Below, piece by piece: positions 45,665-53,579 of a stretch of DNA of 64,000 nt. Both the position numbers and the translations under genes were made by a program. The first letter of the stretch is position 1; each line of letters opens with the position of its first letter. Location: assembly GCA_014656015.1 (NCBI GenBank), contig BNBP01000037.1, positions 1-64,000 on the forward strand, in the 5' to 3' direction. Source of the stretch: Streptomyces griseoaurantiacus (GTDB taxonomy: Bacteria > Actinomycetota > Actinomycetes > Streptomycetales > Streptomycetaceae). The notes under the pieces are model-generated. The model was not told the origin of the DNA, made no database searches, and was given only the letters and a program-made list of their open reading frames with translations.

Positions 45665-45737
45665 TCCTCCGTAGCTCAATTGGCAGAGCAGCCGGCTGTT
45701 AACCGGCAGGTTACTGGTTCGAGTCCAGTCGGGGGAG
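45665..45737 (+). tRNA. tRNA-Asn (GTT), copy 1
   Basis: A full 73-nt cloverleaf. The acceptor TCCTCCG pairs with CGGGGGA (one T-G pair). The D arm is GCTC/GAGC, the anticodon stem GCCGG/CCGGC with loop CTGTTAA (anticodon GTT), and the T arm ACTGG/CCAGT with TTCGAGT. The discriminator is G and CCA is not encoded. Confidence 0.97.
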
Positions 45738-45742
45738 CTCGG

Positions 45743-45815
45743 TCCTCCGTAGCTCAATTGGCAGAGCAGCCGGCTGTTAACCGGCAGGTTACTGGTTCGA
45801 GTCCAGTCGGGGGAG
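45743..45815 (+). tRNA. tRNA-Asn (GTT), copy 2
   Basis: An identical duplicate of the preceding gene at a 78-bp offset with only 5 nt between them. They are almost certainly processed from one transcript that ends at the following terminator. Confidence 0.97.
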
Positions 45816-45826
45816 CATGCTGAACG

Positions 45827-45849
45827 AGGACCCTTCAGGGGTCCTTTTT
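45827..45849 (+). terminator. Rho-independent terminator after the tRNA-Asn pair
   Basis: AGGACCC (45827-45833) pairs with GGGTCCT (45839-45845) and is followed by TTTT. This is a classical intrinsic terminator 11 nt after the second tRNA. Confidence 0.88.
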
Positions 45850-46095
45850 CATGTCCGCCCGACCCGGCGCGACCGGGGCCGCCGCTCGACCGGATGTCCG
45901 CCCCGGACCCCGGCCCGGCACCCGCTCCCGCGCCCGTTCCGACGTCCGGTTCCGGTTCCGGGAACCGCCCGGGCCGCCGCGGAGTCTCCCAAGGCGGCAA
46001 GGTCGCCGAGCACCCGCCCCACCTGGAGCAGGAGATCGTATGAGCGGCTATGCTGCGGCAGACGGCGCGCACACATGTACGCGACGCGCCGCAAC

Positions 46096-46169
46096 GGGGC
46101 GGTAGCTCAGCCGGTTAGAGCAGCGGACTCATAATCCGCCGGCCGTGGGTTCGAGTCCCACCCGCCCCA
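46096..46169 (+). tRNA. tRNA with CAT anticodon (elongator Met or lysidine Ile2)
   Basis: A 74-nt cloverleaf. The acceptor GGGGCGG pairs with CCGCCCC, the anticodon stem GCGGA/TCCGC carries loop CTCATAA, and the T arm is GTGGG/CCCAC. Discriminator is A. It is not an initiator: its anticodon stem lacks three G-C pairs. CAT can be elongator tRNA-Met or tRNA-Ile modified by TilS, and sequence reading alone does not decide; the GACTCATAATC context is shared with Ile2 of E. coli. Confidence 0.93.
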
Positions 46170-46180
46170 CCTACGCGGGT

Positions 46181-46208
46181 CCCTGACGGGGGAGGCGCCC
46201 CGTCAGGG
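46181..46208. terminator. Hairpin after the CAT tRNA
   Basis: An 11-bp perfect stem (CCCTGACGGGG at 46181 with CCCCGTCAGGG at 46198) and a 6-nt loop lie 11 nt downstream of the tRNA. There is no U-tract. Confidence 0.65.
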
Positions 46209-46508
46209 GACGCCCGGACCCGGTACGTGGAGGTTCGGGGAGCGTCCCTTCCGCGGGGCCGGCGGGCGGGCCGGCACCGTCGACCGGCAGACCGAGTCGA
46301 TCACCCCCGTACCCCTCCCTGCCCCCCGCTCGCCCGGGGATGGAGCCCCCGGCGTGCGGGACGCGCCTCCGCTGTGACAATGGCGTCAGAAGCCGCATCC
46401 AGTGGCACGGAGGGTGCGTCGCGTTCCTCTATAGTTCTGCCGTTGCCCGGACCCGGGCGCGGCACCGTACGACGCGCGTGCGCGCACGTCAGCAGGGAGG
46501 GCACGCAC
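46209..46508 (+). other. 300-bp leader and promoter region of the fxs locus
   Basis: No gene is seen between the tRNA hairpin and the precursor. A good -10 hexamer TATAGT at 46430-46435 could start the fxs transcript about 70 nt before the precursor, but the -35 is unclear. The perfect Shine-Dalgarno GGGAGG at 46495-46500 belongs to the precursor. Confidence 0.45.
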
Positions 46509-46676
46509 GTGCTGAGGGACACGAGCGAACCCGAGTACGCCTCGGTTCTGGTGGATGTCGCGGACGTGCCCATGGACGCGCTGGACGACCTGCCGGAGAC
46601 GGCGTTGGCGGCGGTGCTGCGGGAGTTGCGGGAGCCGTCGGCGGAACCCTACGCCGCTTTCGATTCCGCCCTCTAG
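46509..46676 (+). CDS. fxsA: FxSxx-COOH RiPP precursor peptide
   Basis: A 55-residue ribosomal peptide. An acidic leader (YASVLVDVADVPMDALDDLP) is followed by a helical ALAAVLRELREP stretch, and it ends EPYAAFDSAL-COOH. The last five residues F51-D-S53-A-L are exactly FxSxx at the C-terminus, the defining signature of this family. Established work on Fxs maturases shows radical SAM formation of a three-residue cyclophane from the Phe ring; by that logic F51 would be joined to S53. The GTG start has GGGAGG 8 nt upstream. The radical SAM, TIR-like and TPR genes of the same system follow directly. Confidence 0.88.
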   Translation: MLRDTSEPEYASVLVDVADVPMDALDDLPETALAAVLRELREPSAEPYAAFDSAL

Positions 46677-46753
46677 GGATCGTCGGGCGTCCGGCACGGC
46701 AGCCGGAGAACCCCTGGCGTCGACTCGTTCACCCGGCATATCGTCAAGGTCCT

Positions 46754-46784
46754 TCAGCGCCCGCCCCTGAGGGTAGGGCGCTGA
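46754..46784 (+). terminator. Hairpin between precursor and downstream fxs genes
   Basis: TCAGCGCCC (46754-46762) pairs perfectly with GGGCGCTGA (46776-46784) around a 13-nt loop. Placed between a RiPP precursor and its enzymes, it would act as a leaky terminator or stabiliser that makes the precursor mRNA more abundant. Confidence 0.5.
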
Positions 46785-46862
46785 GCGGCCTGGGTATGAA
46801 CGTGCCGCGACGTGTTCGAGGCCCGGCGAGCTGTCGGTGGCCGGGTACGGGGTGGTTGGGGG

Positions 46863-48164
46863 GTGCCCTTGGAGCGGGAGTCGTACTTCTTTCTCAGCTA
46901 TGCGCGTCGGGACGACCGCGACGACGTCTTCGTGAGCCGTTTCTACAGCGACCTCGTGGCCGAACTCGACCGGCTCGGAGCGGACTGCAGCAGGCAGCGG
47001 CCCTTCCGTGACGTCGAACGGCTCGCCCTCGGCGCCGACTGGGAGCGGACGCTCGGCCGGGAGGTGGGGCACTGCCGTGCCCTGGTCGCGCTGTGTTCCC
47101 CCGCCTATGTGCACAGCCTGTACTGCGGCAAGGAGTGGGCGGCCTTCCGGGCCCGGGTGGAGGACTACCGCGCACAGACCGACATCGACGTGCCCGCCCT
47201 GATCCCCGTCGTCTGGGCCCCGATGCGCGGCGCCGTGCCCGAGGAGATCACCCGCTACCAGTACTTCGAGCCGGAGCTGGGCGACGAGTACCTCGAACAG
47301 GGGCTGATGAGCCTCTTACGGGGCGATCCGGTCGCCTACCGCAGAGCCCTGCAACTGGTCGCCAGGCGCGTGCACTACGCCGCCGGACTGTTCCGGCTTC
47401 CTACCGTCGGTGATCTCGACCTGAGTGCGGTGCGCAGCCCCTTTCCTGCCCAGGGCACACTGAAGCCGGCCGAGCGGAGCACCGGTCACGTCCGCCTCTT
47501 CGTGGCCGCGGGTGCGGCCGGCGCCCTTCCCGTCGGTCGGCGGCGGAACGAGTACTACGGCCGCTCGCCCCTCGACTGGACCCCTTACCACCCGCCGGCC
47601 AATCCCACCGTGGCCCATCGCGCGCAGCGGGTGATCCTGGATGAGGACTACACCTCCAGCCTCGAGGTCGTCGGCGACGACCTGGGCAGCAAGCTCGACG
47701 AAGCCATGCACGACAACCAGCCCAGTGTGCTGCTGGTGGACGCCTGGGCGGCGCGCGGGGAGCCGTACCGGTCGCCGCTGTCCGACTACGACCAGCAGAA
47801 CCACCCGCTCACCGGCGTTCTGGTGCCCCATCACGAGACGGACGACGAATCGGGCGACGACGGGCTGTGGGAGGACCTGCGTCAGGTGTTCCGCCGCAAC
47901 TGGATGCGCCGCAACGATCCTTACGACCGCCTCTTCCGGGTCCGGGTCGACAAGGAGCACTTCGACCACCGGCTCGCCGAGATGGTGATCGTGGCGCAGA
48001 GCCGGCTGATGGAGAACGCCGTCCCCCGACGGCTGCCCGCCGGGCCGCCCGCCCCGCCCATGCCGGGACTCAGCGTCCCGGCGCAGCCTCCGCCGCCGCG
48101 CGGCGACCACGCCGATGCGCCCCGTCGCCCACCCCCGCCGAAGGACCCCGACGATGACGACTGA
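46863..48164 (+). CDS. fxsC: TIR-like protein FxsC
   Basis: A 433-residue protein whose N-terminus is TIR-like: YFFLSYARRDDRDD near residue 8, then a CRALVALCSPAYVHSLYCGKEWAAF segment. The Glu of CGKEW sits about where NADase-type TIRs keep the catalytic Glu, though activity is not shown. A middle domain (about 230-390) has the strand VLLVDAW and an ETDDESGDDGLWEDLRQVF segment. The tail is Pro-rich with acidic KDPDDDD. Codon 152 is TTA (47316-47318), a bldA-dependent Leu codon. GTG 46863 is the best start; an in-frame TTG/GTG further upstream is possible. It overlaps fxsT by 11 nt. Confidence 0.87.
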   Translation: MPLERESYFFLSYARRDDRDDVFVSRFYSDLVAELDRLGADCSRQRPFRDVERLALGADWERTLGREVGHCRALVALCSPAYVHSLYCGKEWAAFRARVEDYRAQTDIDVPALIPVVWAPMRGAVPEEITRYQYFEPELGDEYLEQGLMSLLRGDPVAYRRALQLVARRVHYAAGLFRLPTVGDLDLSAVRSPFPAQGTLKPAERSTGHVRLFVAAGAAGALPVGRRRNEYYGRSPLDWTPYHPPANPTVAHRAQRVILDEDYTSSLEVVGDDLGSKLDEAMHDNQPSVLLVDAWAARGEPYRSPLSDYDQQNHPLTGVLVPHHETDDESGDDGLWEDLRQVFRRNWMRRNDPYDRLFRVRVDKEHFDHRLAEMVIVAQSRLMENAVPRRLPAGPPAPPMPGLSVPAQPPPPRGDHADAPRRPPPPKDPDDDD

Positions 48165-51100
48165 GACCGGCACCGGGACGACTGAGACCGGCACTGACCG
48201 CGAGGGACGGATCGTCACCTTTTATTCCTATAAAGGTGGGACAGGCCGCACCATGGCGCTGGTCAACGTCGGCTGGATCCTCGCCAGCAACGGGCTCCGG
48301 GTGCTGCTCGTCGACTGGGACCTGGAGGCCCCGGGCCTGCACCGCTACCTGCGGCCCTTGTTCGTCGACTCCGAACTGCGGCACAGCAACGGCCTGATGA
48401 ACATGGTCACGTCCTACGTCGGACAGGTCATGGGCTCGGGAGAACCCGCTCCCTCCGCGGACGGCCCCGCTGCTGCGGGGGACACCGTGATCGAGAGCGA
48501 GGAGTGGCTGCGCTCGTGCGCCCGCCTCCGCCCGTACACCACCGGCCTCGACCTGACCCTGCCGCCCGGCGGGCGCCTGGACTTCCTTCCGGCCGGCCGG
48601 CAGAGCGCCTCCTACTCCGCCGCCGTCACCACCTTCGACTGGCACCGCTTCTACGACCGGTTGGGCGGGGGATCATTCCTCCAGGTGCTGCGCGAGGAGA
48701 TGAAGGCCGAATACGACTACGTCCTCATCGACAGCCGTACCGGCGTCAGTGACACCTCCGGCATCTGCACCATGCTGCTGCCCGACATGCTCGTGAACGG
48801 CTTCGCGCTGAACCTGCAGAGCATCGGCGGCTGTGCCGAGGTCGCCGCCTCCGTGGCCGAGTCCGCCCCGCACCCGGTGCGTATCCTGCCGGTCCCCATG
48901 CGGGTCGAGGACGCCGAGCAGGCGCTGCTCCAGCAGGGCCGCGATTCCGCGCGGGCCGCGTTCGTGTCCTGCCTGTCCTGGCTGGCCGAGGACGAGCACG
49001 ACCGGTACTGGGGCGAGGTCGAGATCCCGTACAAGACCTACTACGCCTACGCCGAGATACCGGCCACCGTGGGCGACCGCCCCCTCCAAGCGGGCTCTTT
49101 GCTGGCCGCCTTCGAACGGCTCACCGCGTGGATCACCGACGGGCGGGTACGCGCGCTGCAGCCGCAGCCGGCCGAGGAGCGGCGGCTGCTGAATGCCGAG
49201 TACCGGCGAGACCCACGCGCGGTGCCGTCCCGCTTCTACATCAGTTACGCTCCCGCCGACCGGATGTGGGCCGAATGGGCGGCCGGACATCTGGAGGCGG
49301 CCGGGTACCGGGTGTCCCTGCACAGCACCGGGGTACCGGCCACCGGCACGCCGCCGGAGGCGGAGTCCGTACTGGAACGGCGCGGCCGGGTGCTGGCCCT
49401 GCTCTCCCCGGACTACGTCCGGCAACCGCGTGCGACAGACGTGTGGAACCGGGTGCTCGGTGGCGAATCGGCCGGTGTACCGGCGCTGGTGGCGGTACGG
49501 GTCCACGAGATGGACGCGTCCGTCGGCGGGGTCTTCGCCGAACGGCTGGGCCCGGACCTCACCCGCCGTGCGCCCGAGGACGCCGCGCGCCGACTGCTGG
49601 AGGCGGTCGGCTCCGCCTCCACACCACGCGGGGCGGACGGCGCCGCAACGGCCGCCGGCAGCGTTCCGCCCCCGTTCCCCACCGCCTCACCCGCCGTCTG
49701 GCGGGTGCCCTCCCGCAACGTGTCCTTCACCGGCCGCGGACTGCTCCTGGAGGAGTTGCGCGACCGGTTCACCACGGGGACCGCCGCCGTACCCCTGGTC
49801 CTCTACGGGCTGGGTGGCATGGGCAAGACCCAGATCGCGCAGGAGTACGCGCACCGGTTCAGGGCCGCTTACGACGTGATCTGCTGGGTGCCCGCCGCCC
49901 AGCCACACCTGATCCGCCCCGCGCTGGCCGCCCTCGCCCCCCAACTGGGCCTGGATGACGGGGAGGACACGGCAGGCACGGCGGAGGCGGTGCTGCGCGC
50001 GCTGCGGGCGGGTCGTCCCTACGGGCGCTGGCTGCTCCTGTTGGACAACGCCGGCCGGCCCGAGAAACTGGAGGAGTTCCTGCCCGAGGGGCCTCCCGGC
50101 GGGCACGTCCTGGTCACCTCGCGCGACCGCACCTGGGTCAACCGGGGGGAACTGGTCGAGGTCGACGTGTTCCAGCGCCGGGAGAGCCTGGAACTGCTGC
50201 AGCGGCTCAACCCGCAACTGAGCGCCTCGGAGACGGAACAGGTCGCCGAGTCCCTGGGCGACCTGCCGCTCGCCATCAGCCAGGCGGCCGTCTGGCTCAG
50301 TGACGGCAGCATGCCGGTGGTCACCTACCTCGAACTGCTCAAGGACCGCCTCACCGAGGTCCTCGGGGACACCCAGCTGCCACAGCGCGACTATCCCCAC
50401 TCCGCTGCGGCGACCTGGCGCCTGGCCCTGGACGAACTGCGCCGGGTCAATCCGGCCGCGGCCGAGATGCTGGAGATATGCGCCTTCTTCGGCCCGGACC
50501 CCATTCCCATGCGGCTGCTGTACGGCCGTGCGGTCACGCAGATGCTGACTCTCGACCGGGGCGAGTCGCGCGACGAGATGGCCATCGCCCAACTGCTCCG
50601 CGCCATCAACCGCTTCGGACTGGCCAGGAGCGACCAGTCGAGCGAGACCCTCACCGTGCACCGGCTCGTACAGGCGGTCATCAGGGACCAGGTGGACGAG
50701 GAACGGCGGCTCTCGCTGCGCGAAGTGGTGCACAAGGCACTGGTGGGTGCCGCGCCCGGAGAGCCCGACCTTCCCACCCAGTGGGGCCGCTACGCGGAAC
50801 TGCTGCCTCACCTCCGGCCCTCCCGGGCGGTCAAGGACCCCGATCCGGAGGTGCGTTCCTGGATCATCGACTCGGTGCGTTATCTGTACCGGCGCAGCCT
50901 TTTCGACGAGTGCCAGGACCTCGCCGAGTACGCACTCGACGGCTGGCGGACCGCCGGGTTCGGTGACCCCGACGACCCGCACGTCCTCAGACTGAGCATC
51001 CAACTGGGCAACGTCCTGCGGTCCCGAGGCCAGTTGATCAGGGCGTACGAAGTCGACGTCGACACCTTCGAGCGGTTCCGGCGCAGGGCGGGAGCCGTCT

Positions 51101-52191
51101 ACGTCCACACCCTGGCCGCCGCGGGCAACCTCGCCGCCGACCTGCGCGCGCTCGGCCGCTACGGGGAGGCCCGTGACCTCGATCGGCAGACGTTCGAGTC
51201 CGCCCGCAGAGAGTTGGGCGAGGACCATCCGCGCACCATGATGTATCTGAACAACCTGGCCACCTCGGAGTATCTGGCCGGGAACCGGGCGGAAGCGTTG
51301 CGTCTGGACAAAGAGGCCTATGACCAGCAGCGGGAGATGTCCGGCGAGCAGAGCATGTACACGCTGATGCGTGCCAACAACTACGCCCGGGACCTGAGGG
51401 AGAACGGCCGGCTGGAGGAGGGCCTGGAACTGGTCGAGAACACCGTCCGCCTGTCCGCCCAGGTACTGGGGGAGCAGCACACACGCACCCTGCTGGCCCG
51501 CAAGAACCTCGCCGTGGCCCTGCGCAGGAGCGGCCGGTACCAGTTGGCCAAGGAGATGGACGAGGACCTCCACAACCGGTACGTCGCCGCTCACGGTCCC
51601 GAACACGCCGACACGCTTGCCGCGGCCTGCAACCTCGCGGCCGACCTCGCAGCCCTGGGCAACACCGCGCGCGCCGTCGATCTCGCCGAGCGGGCCATGT
51701 CCCGGTACGAGACCTATCTCGGGCCCGAGCACCCCGTCTCCCTCGCCTGTGCCAACAACCTGTCCGTCTACCTCCGCCTGGAGGGGCACACCGAGCGGGC
51801 GCGGGAGATGTCGGGGCGGGTGTGGGAGCGGATGGCGGGGGTGCTGGGGGAGAAGCATCCCTACACCTTGTGCTGCATGGTCAACCATGCCAACGATCTC
51901 GCGCTGGCCGGTGCGGGGGACGGCGCCCTGCTCGCGGAAGCCGTCGAACTGGACGCTCGGGCACGGGAGTTCTTCGTCGAGGTGCTCGGGAACGATCACT
52001 ACGACACGATCGGGGTCACCGCCAACCTCGCGCTCGGTCTGCGTGCTGTCGGCCGGGTCGAGGAGGCGGACGTGCTGGCGGAGGAGGCGCTGCGGCGGGC
52101 TCGGGAGACGCTGGGGGAGGACCATCCCACGACGCGCGCGGTGCTCGCCGGTTCCCGGCTGGACGCGGACATCGAGCCGCCGACGACCTGA
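48154..52191 (+). CDS. fxsT: FxSxx-COOH system multidomain NTPase/TPR protein (FxsT)
   Basis: A 1345-residue protein with four modules. Residues ~18-330 are a MinD/ParA-like ATPase with deviant Walker A KGGTGRT at 27-33. Residues ~358-490 are a TIR-like domain (FYISYAPADRMWAEW from 361). Residues ~520-880 are an NB-ARC/STAND ATPase (GLGGMGKT, Lys558; Walker B LLLLDN, Asp631). From ~900 to the end are Kinesin-light-chain-type TPRs with repeated LGEDHPRT- and LAA-N-AADL-like units. The architecture is that of a ligand-triggered STAND signalling protein; its task in the RiPP system is unknown. A 21-bp-offset DNA duplication makes the start read TTETGTG twice. Confidence 0.9.
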   Translation: MTTETGTGTTETGTDREGRIVTFYSYKGGTGRTMALVNVGWILASNGLRVLLVDWDLEAPGLHRYLRPLFVDSELRHSNGLMNMVTSYVGQVMGSGEPAPSADGPAAAGDTVIESEEWLRSCARLRPYTTGLDLTLPPGGRLDFLPAGRQSASYSAAVTTFDWHRFYDRLGGGSFLQVLREEMKAEYDYVLIDSRTGVSDTSGICTMLLPDMLVNGFALNLQSIGGCAEVAASVAESAPHPVRILPVPMRVEDAEQALLQQGRDSARAAFVSCLSWLAEDEHDRYWGEVEIPYKTYYAYAEIPATVGDRPLQAGSLLAAFERLTAWITDGRVRALQPQPAEERRLLNAEYRRDPRAVPSRFYISYAPADRMWAEWAAGHLEAAGYRVSLHSTGVPATGTPPEAESVLERRGRVLALLSPDYVRQPRATDVWNRVLGGESAGVPALVAVRVHEMDASVGGVFAERLGPDLTRRAPEDAARRLLEAVGSASTPRGADGAATAAGSVPPPFPTASPAVWRVPSRNVSFTGRGLLLEELRDRFTTGTAAVPLVLYGLGGMGKTQIAQEYAHRFRAAYDVICWVPAAQPHLIRPALAALAPQLGLDDGEDTAGTAEAVLRALRAGRPYGRWLLLLDNAGRPEKLEEFLPEGPPGGHVLVTSRDRTWVNRGELVEVDVFQRRESLELLQRLNPQLSASETEQVAESLGDLPLAISQAAVWLSDGSMPVVTYLELLKDRLTEVLGDTQLPQRDYPHSAAATWRLALDELRRVNPAAAEMLEICAFFGPDPIPMRLLYGRAVTQMLTLDRGESRDEMAIAQLLRAINRFGLARSDQSSETLTVHRLVQAVIRDQVDEERRLSLREVVHKALVGAAPGEPDLPTQWGRYAELLPHLRPSRAVKDPDPEVRSWIIDSVRYLYRRSLFDECQDLAEYALDGWRTAGFGDPDDPHVLRLSIQLGNVLRSRGQLIRAYEVDVDTFERFRRRAGAVYVHTLAAAGNLAADLRALGRYGEARDLDRQTFESARRELGEDHPRTMMYLNNLATSEYLAGNRAEALRLDKEAYDQQREMSGEQSMYTLMRANNYARDLRENGRLEEGLELVENTVRLSAQVLGEQHTRTLLARKNLAVALRRSGRYQLAKEMDEDLHNRYVAAHGPEHADTLAAACNLAADLAALGNTARAVDLAERAMSRYETYLGPEHPVSLACANNLSVYLRLEGHTERAREMSGRVWERMAGVLGEKHPYTLCCMVNHANDLALAGAGDGALLAEAVELDARAREFFVEVLGNDHYDTIGVTANLALGLRAVGRVEEADVLAEEALRRARETLGEDHPTTRAVLAGSRLDADIEPPTT

Positions 52192-52289
52192 GCGGGGCGG
52201 GCGGCGTCGCGGGCGGCAAGTCCCGTGCGCGGTGGAGCCGTTCGACCCCGTATGGTGACGCCGTCACTGACGCCCCACCAGAGCGACGG

Positions 52290-53579
52290 ATGCCCATGCA
52301 CGCCACCCGCTCCCCGAGCCCCGGGCCCGGCGGCCCGGACGACGACCCCGCCGCCGGCCCCGAGCCCCTCGTGCCCTTCCGCCAGTTCCTGCTGAAGATC
52401 CACAGCCGCTGCGACCTGGCCTGCGACTACTGCTACATGTACGAGGCCGCCGACCAGAGCTGGCGCGGCCGGCCCCGGCGGATGGAGCTGGAGACCGTCC
52501 GCCGCACCGCCGCCCTGATCGCCGCGCACGCCCGCGAGCACCGGCCGGCCGAGGTGCGGATCGTGCTGCACGGCGGGGAGCCGCTGCTCGTCGGGGCCCG
52601 GCACCTCGAGGAGCTGCTCGGCGTTCTCACCGGCGCCCTGGAGGGCGTCACCGTGCCCCGCTTCGTGCTGCAGACCAACGGGGTGCGGCTGGGGCGGGAG
52701 CCCGCGCTCCTGGAGGTGCTGGACCGGTACGGCGTCCGGGTCGGGGTGAGTCTGGACGGCACCGCCGCCGATCACGACCGGCACCGCAGAAGGCCCGACG
52801 GCGGCGGCAGTCACGCCGCCACCGTCCGCGCCCTTGACCTGCTCGCGGCCGGCCCGCACCGGCATCTGTACGCCGGGGTGCTGTGCGTCGTCGACCTGGC
52901 GGCCGACCCCGTGGGGACGTACGAGGCACTGCTCGCGCACACCCCGCCCCGGCTCGACCTGCTGCTGCCGCACGCCACGTGGGCGGCCCCGCCGCCGGGG
53001 CTCCCGCGGCGCACGACGCCGCCCGACCGGCCGCCGGAGGCCCCGTACGGGCCCACCCCCTACGGGGACTGGCTGTGCGCCGTGTTCGACCGCTGGTACG
53101 GCGCCCCCCGGCGGGAGACCGGGATCCGGCTGTTCGAGGAGATCATGGCGCTGCTGCTCGGCGGCACGGCACGCAGCGAGGCGGTGGGGCTGACACCCGT
53201 CGACCTCGTCGTCGTCGAGACCGACGGGGCGATCGAACAGGCCGATTCGCTCAAGGTCAGCTATCCCGGCGCCCCGGAGACCGGGCTCGACGTGTTCCGG
53301 AACAGCTTCGCCGAGGCCGCACTGCACCCCGCGTTCCGGGCCCGGCAGCGCGGCACGGCCGGGCTCGGCCCGGTCTGCCGGGCCTGCCCCCGCGCCCGGG
53401 TCTGCGGCGGCGGCCTGTACGCGCACCGCTACCGGCCGGGCGAGGAGCCGACGTTCTCGGCGCCGTCCGTGTACTGCCAGGACCTCGCACTGCTCGTCGA
53501 CCACATCGCCGAGCGGGTGCGACGGGACGTCGCCGGTCTCCTCGGTACCCCGGGCCGGCCGGAGGAGGCCGCCCGATGA
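52290..53579 (+). CDS. fxsB: FxsB-type radical SAM/SPASM maturase
   Basis: Peptide-modifying radical SAM enzyme of 429 residues. The SAM [4Fe-4S] ligands are Cys41-x3-Cys45-x2-Cys48 in CDLACDYCYM. VLHGGEPLL supplies the SAM-binding GGE motif, and QTNGV and GVSLDG complete the barrel. The C-terminal auxiliary cluster region has Cys363-x2-Cys366-x5-Cys372-x23-Cys396 (SPASM-like). It is expected to build the C-C crosslink on the FDSAL core of FxsA. ATG 52290 (or 52296) lies 98 bp after fxsT with a weak ribosome site. Its end overlaps the next gene by four bases (ATGA). Confidence 0.92.
   Translation: MPMHATRSPSPGPGGPDDDPAAGPEPLVPFRQFLLKIHSRCDLACDYCYMYEAADQSWRGRPRRMELETVRRTAALIAAHAREHRPAEVRIVLHGGEPLLVGARHLEELLGVLTGALEGVTVPRFVLQTNGVRLGREPALLEVLDRYGVRVGVSLDGTAADHDRHRRRPDGGGSHAATVRALDLLAAGPHRHLYAGVLCVVDLAADPVGTYEALLAHTPPRLDLLLPHATWAAPPPGLPRRTTPPDRPPEAPYGPTPYGDWLCAVFDRWYGAPRRETGIRLFEEIMALLLGGTARSEAVGLTPVDLVVVETDGAIEQADSLKVSYPGAPETGLDVFRNSFAEAALHPAFRARQRGTAGLGPVCRACPRARVCGGGLYAHRYRPGEEPTFSAPSVYCQDLALLVDHIAERVRRDVAGLLGTPGRPEEAAR

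Noticed and set aside
45665..46169. Integrated element bounded by tRNA att sites
   Set aside because: No integrase, excisionase or second partial tRNA copy is visible on either side. The two tRNA-Asn genes are full-length and adjacent.
46096..46169. Initiator tRNA-Met
   Set aside because: The anticodon stem lacks the run of three G-C pairs and the acceptor first pair is matched, so it is an elongator-type CAT tRNA.
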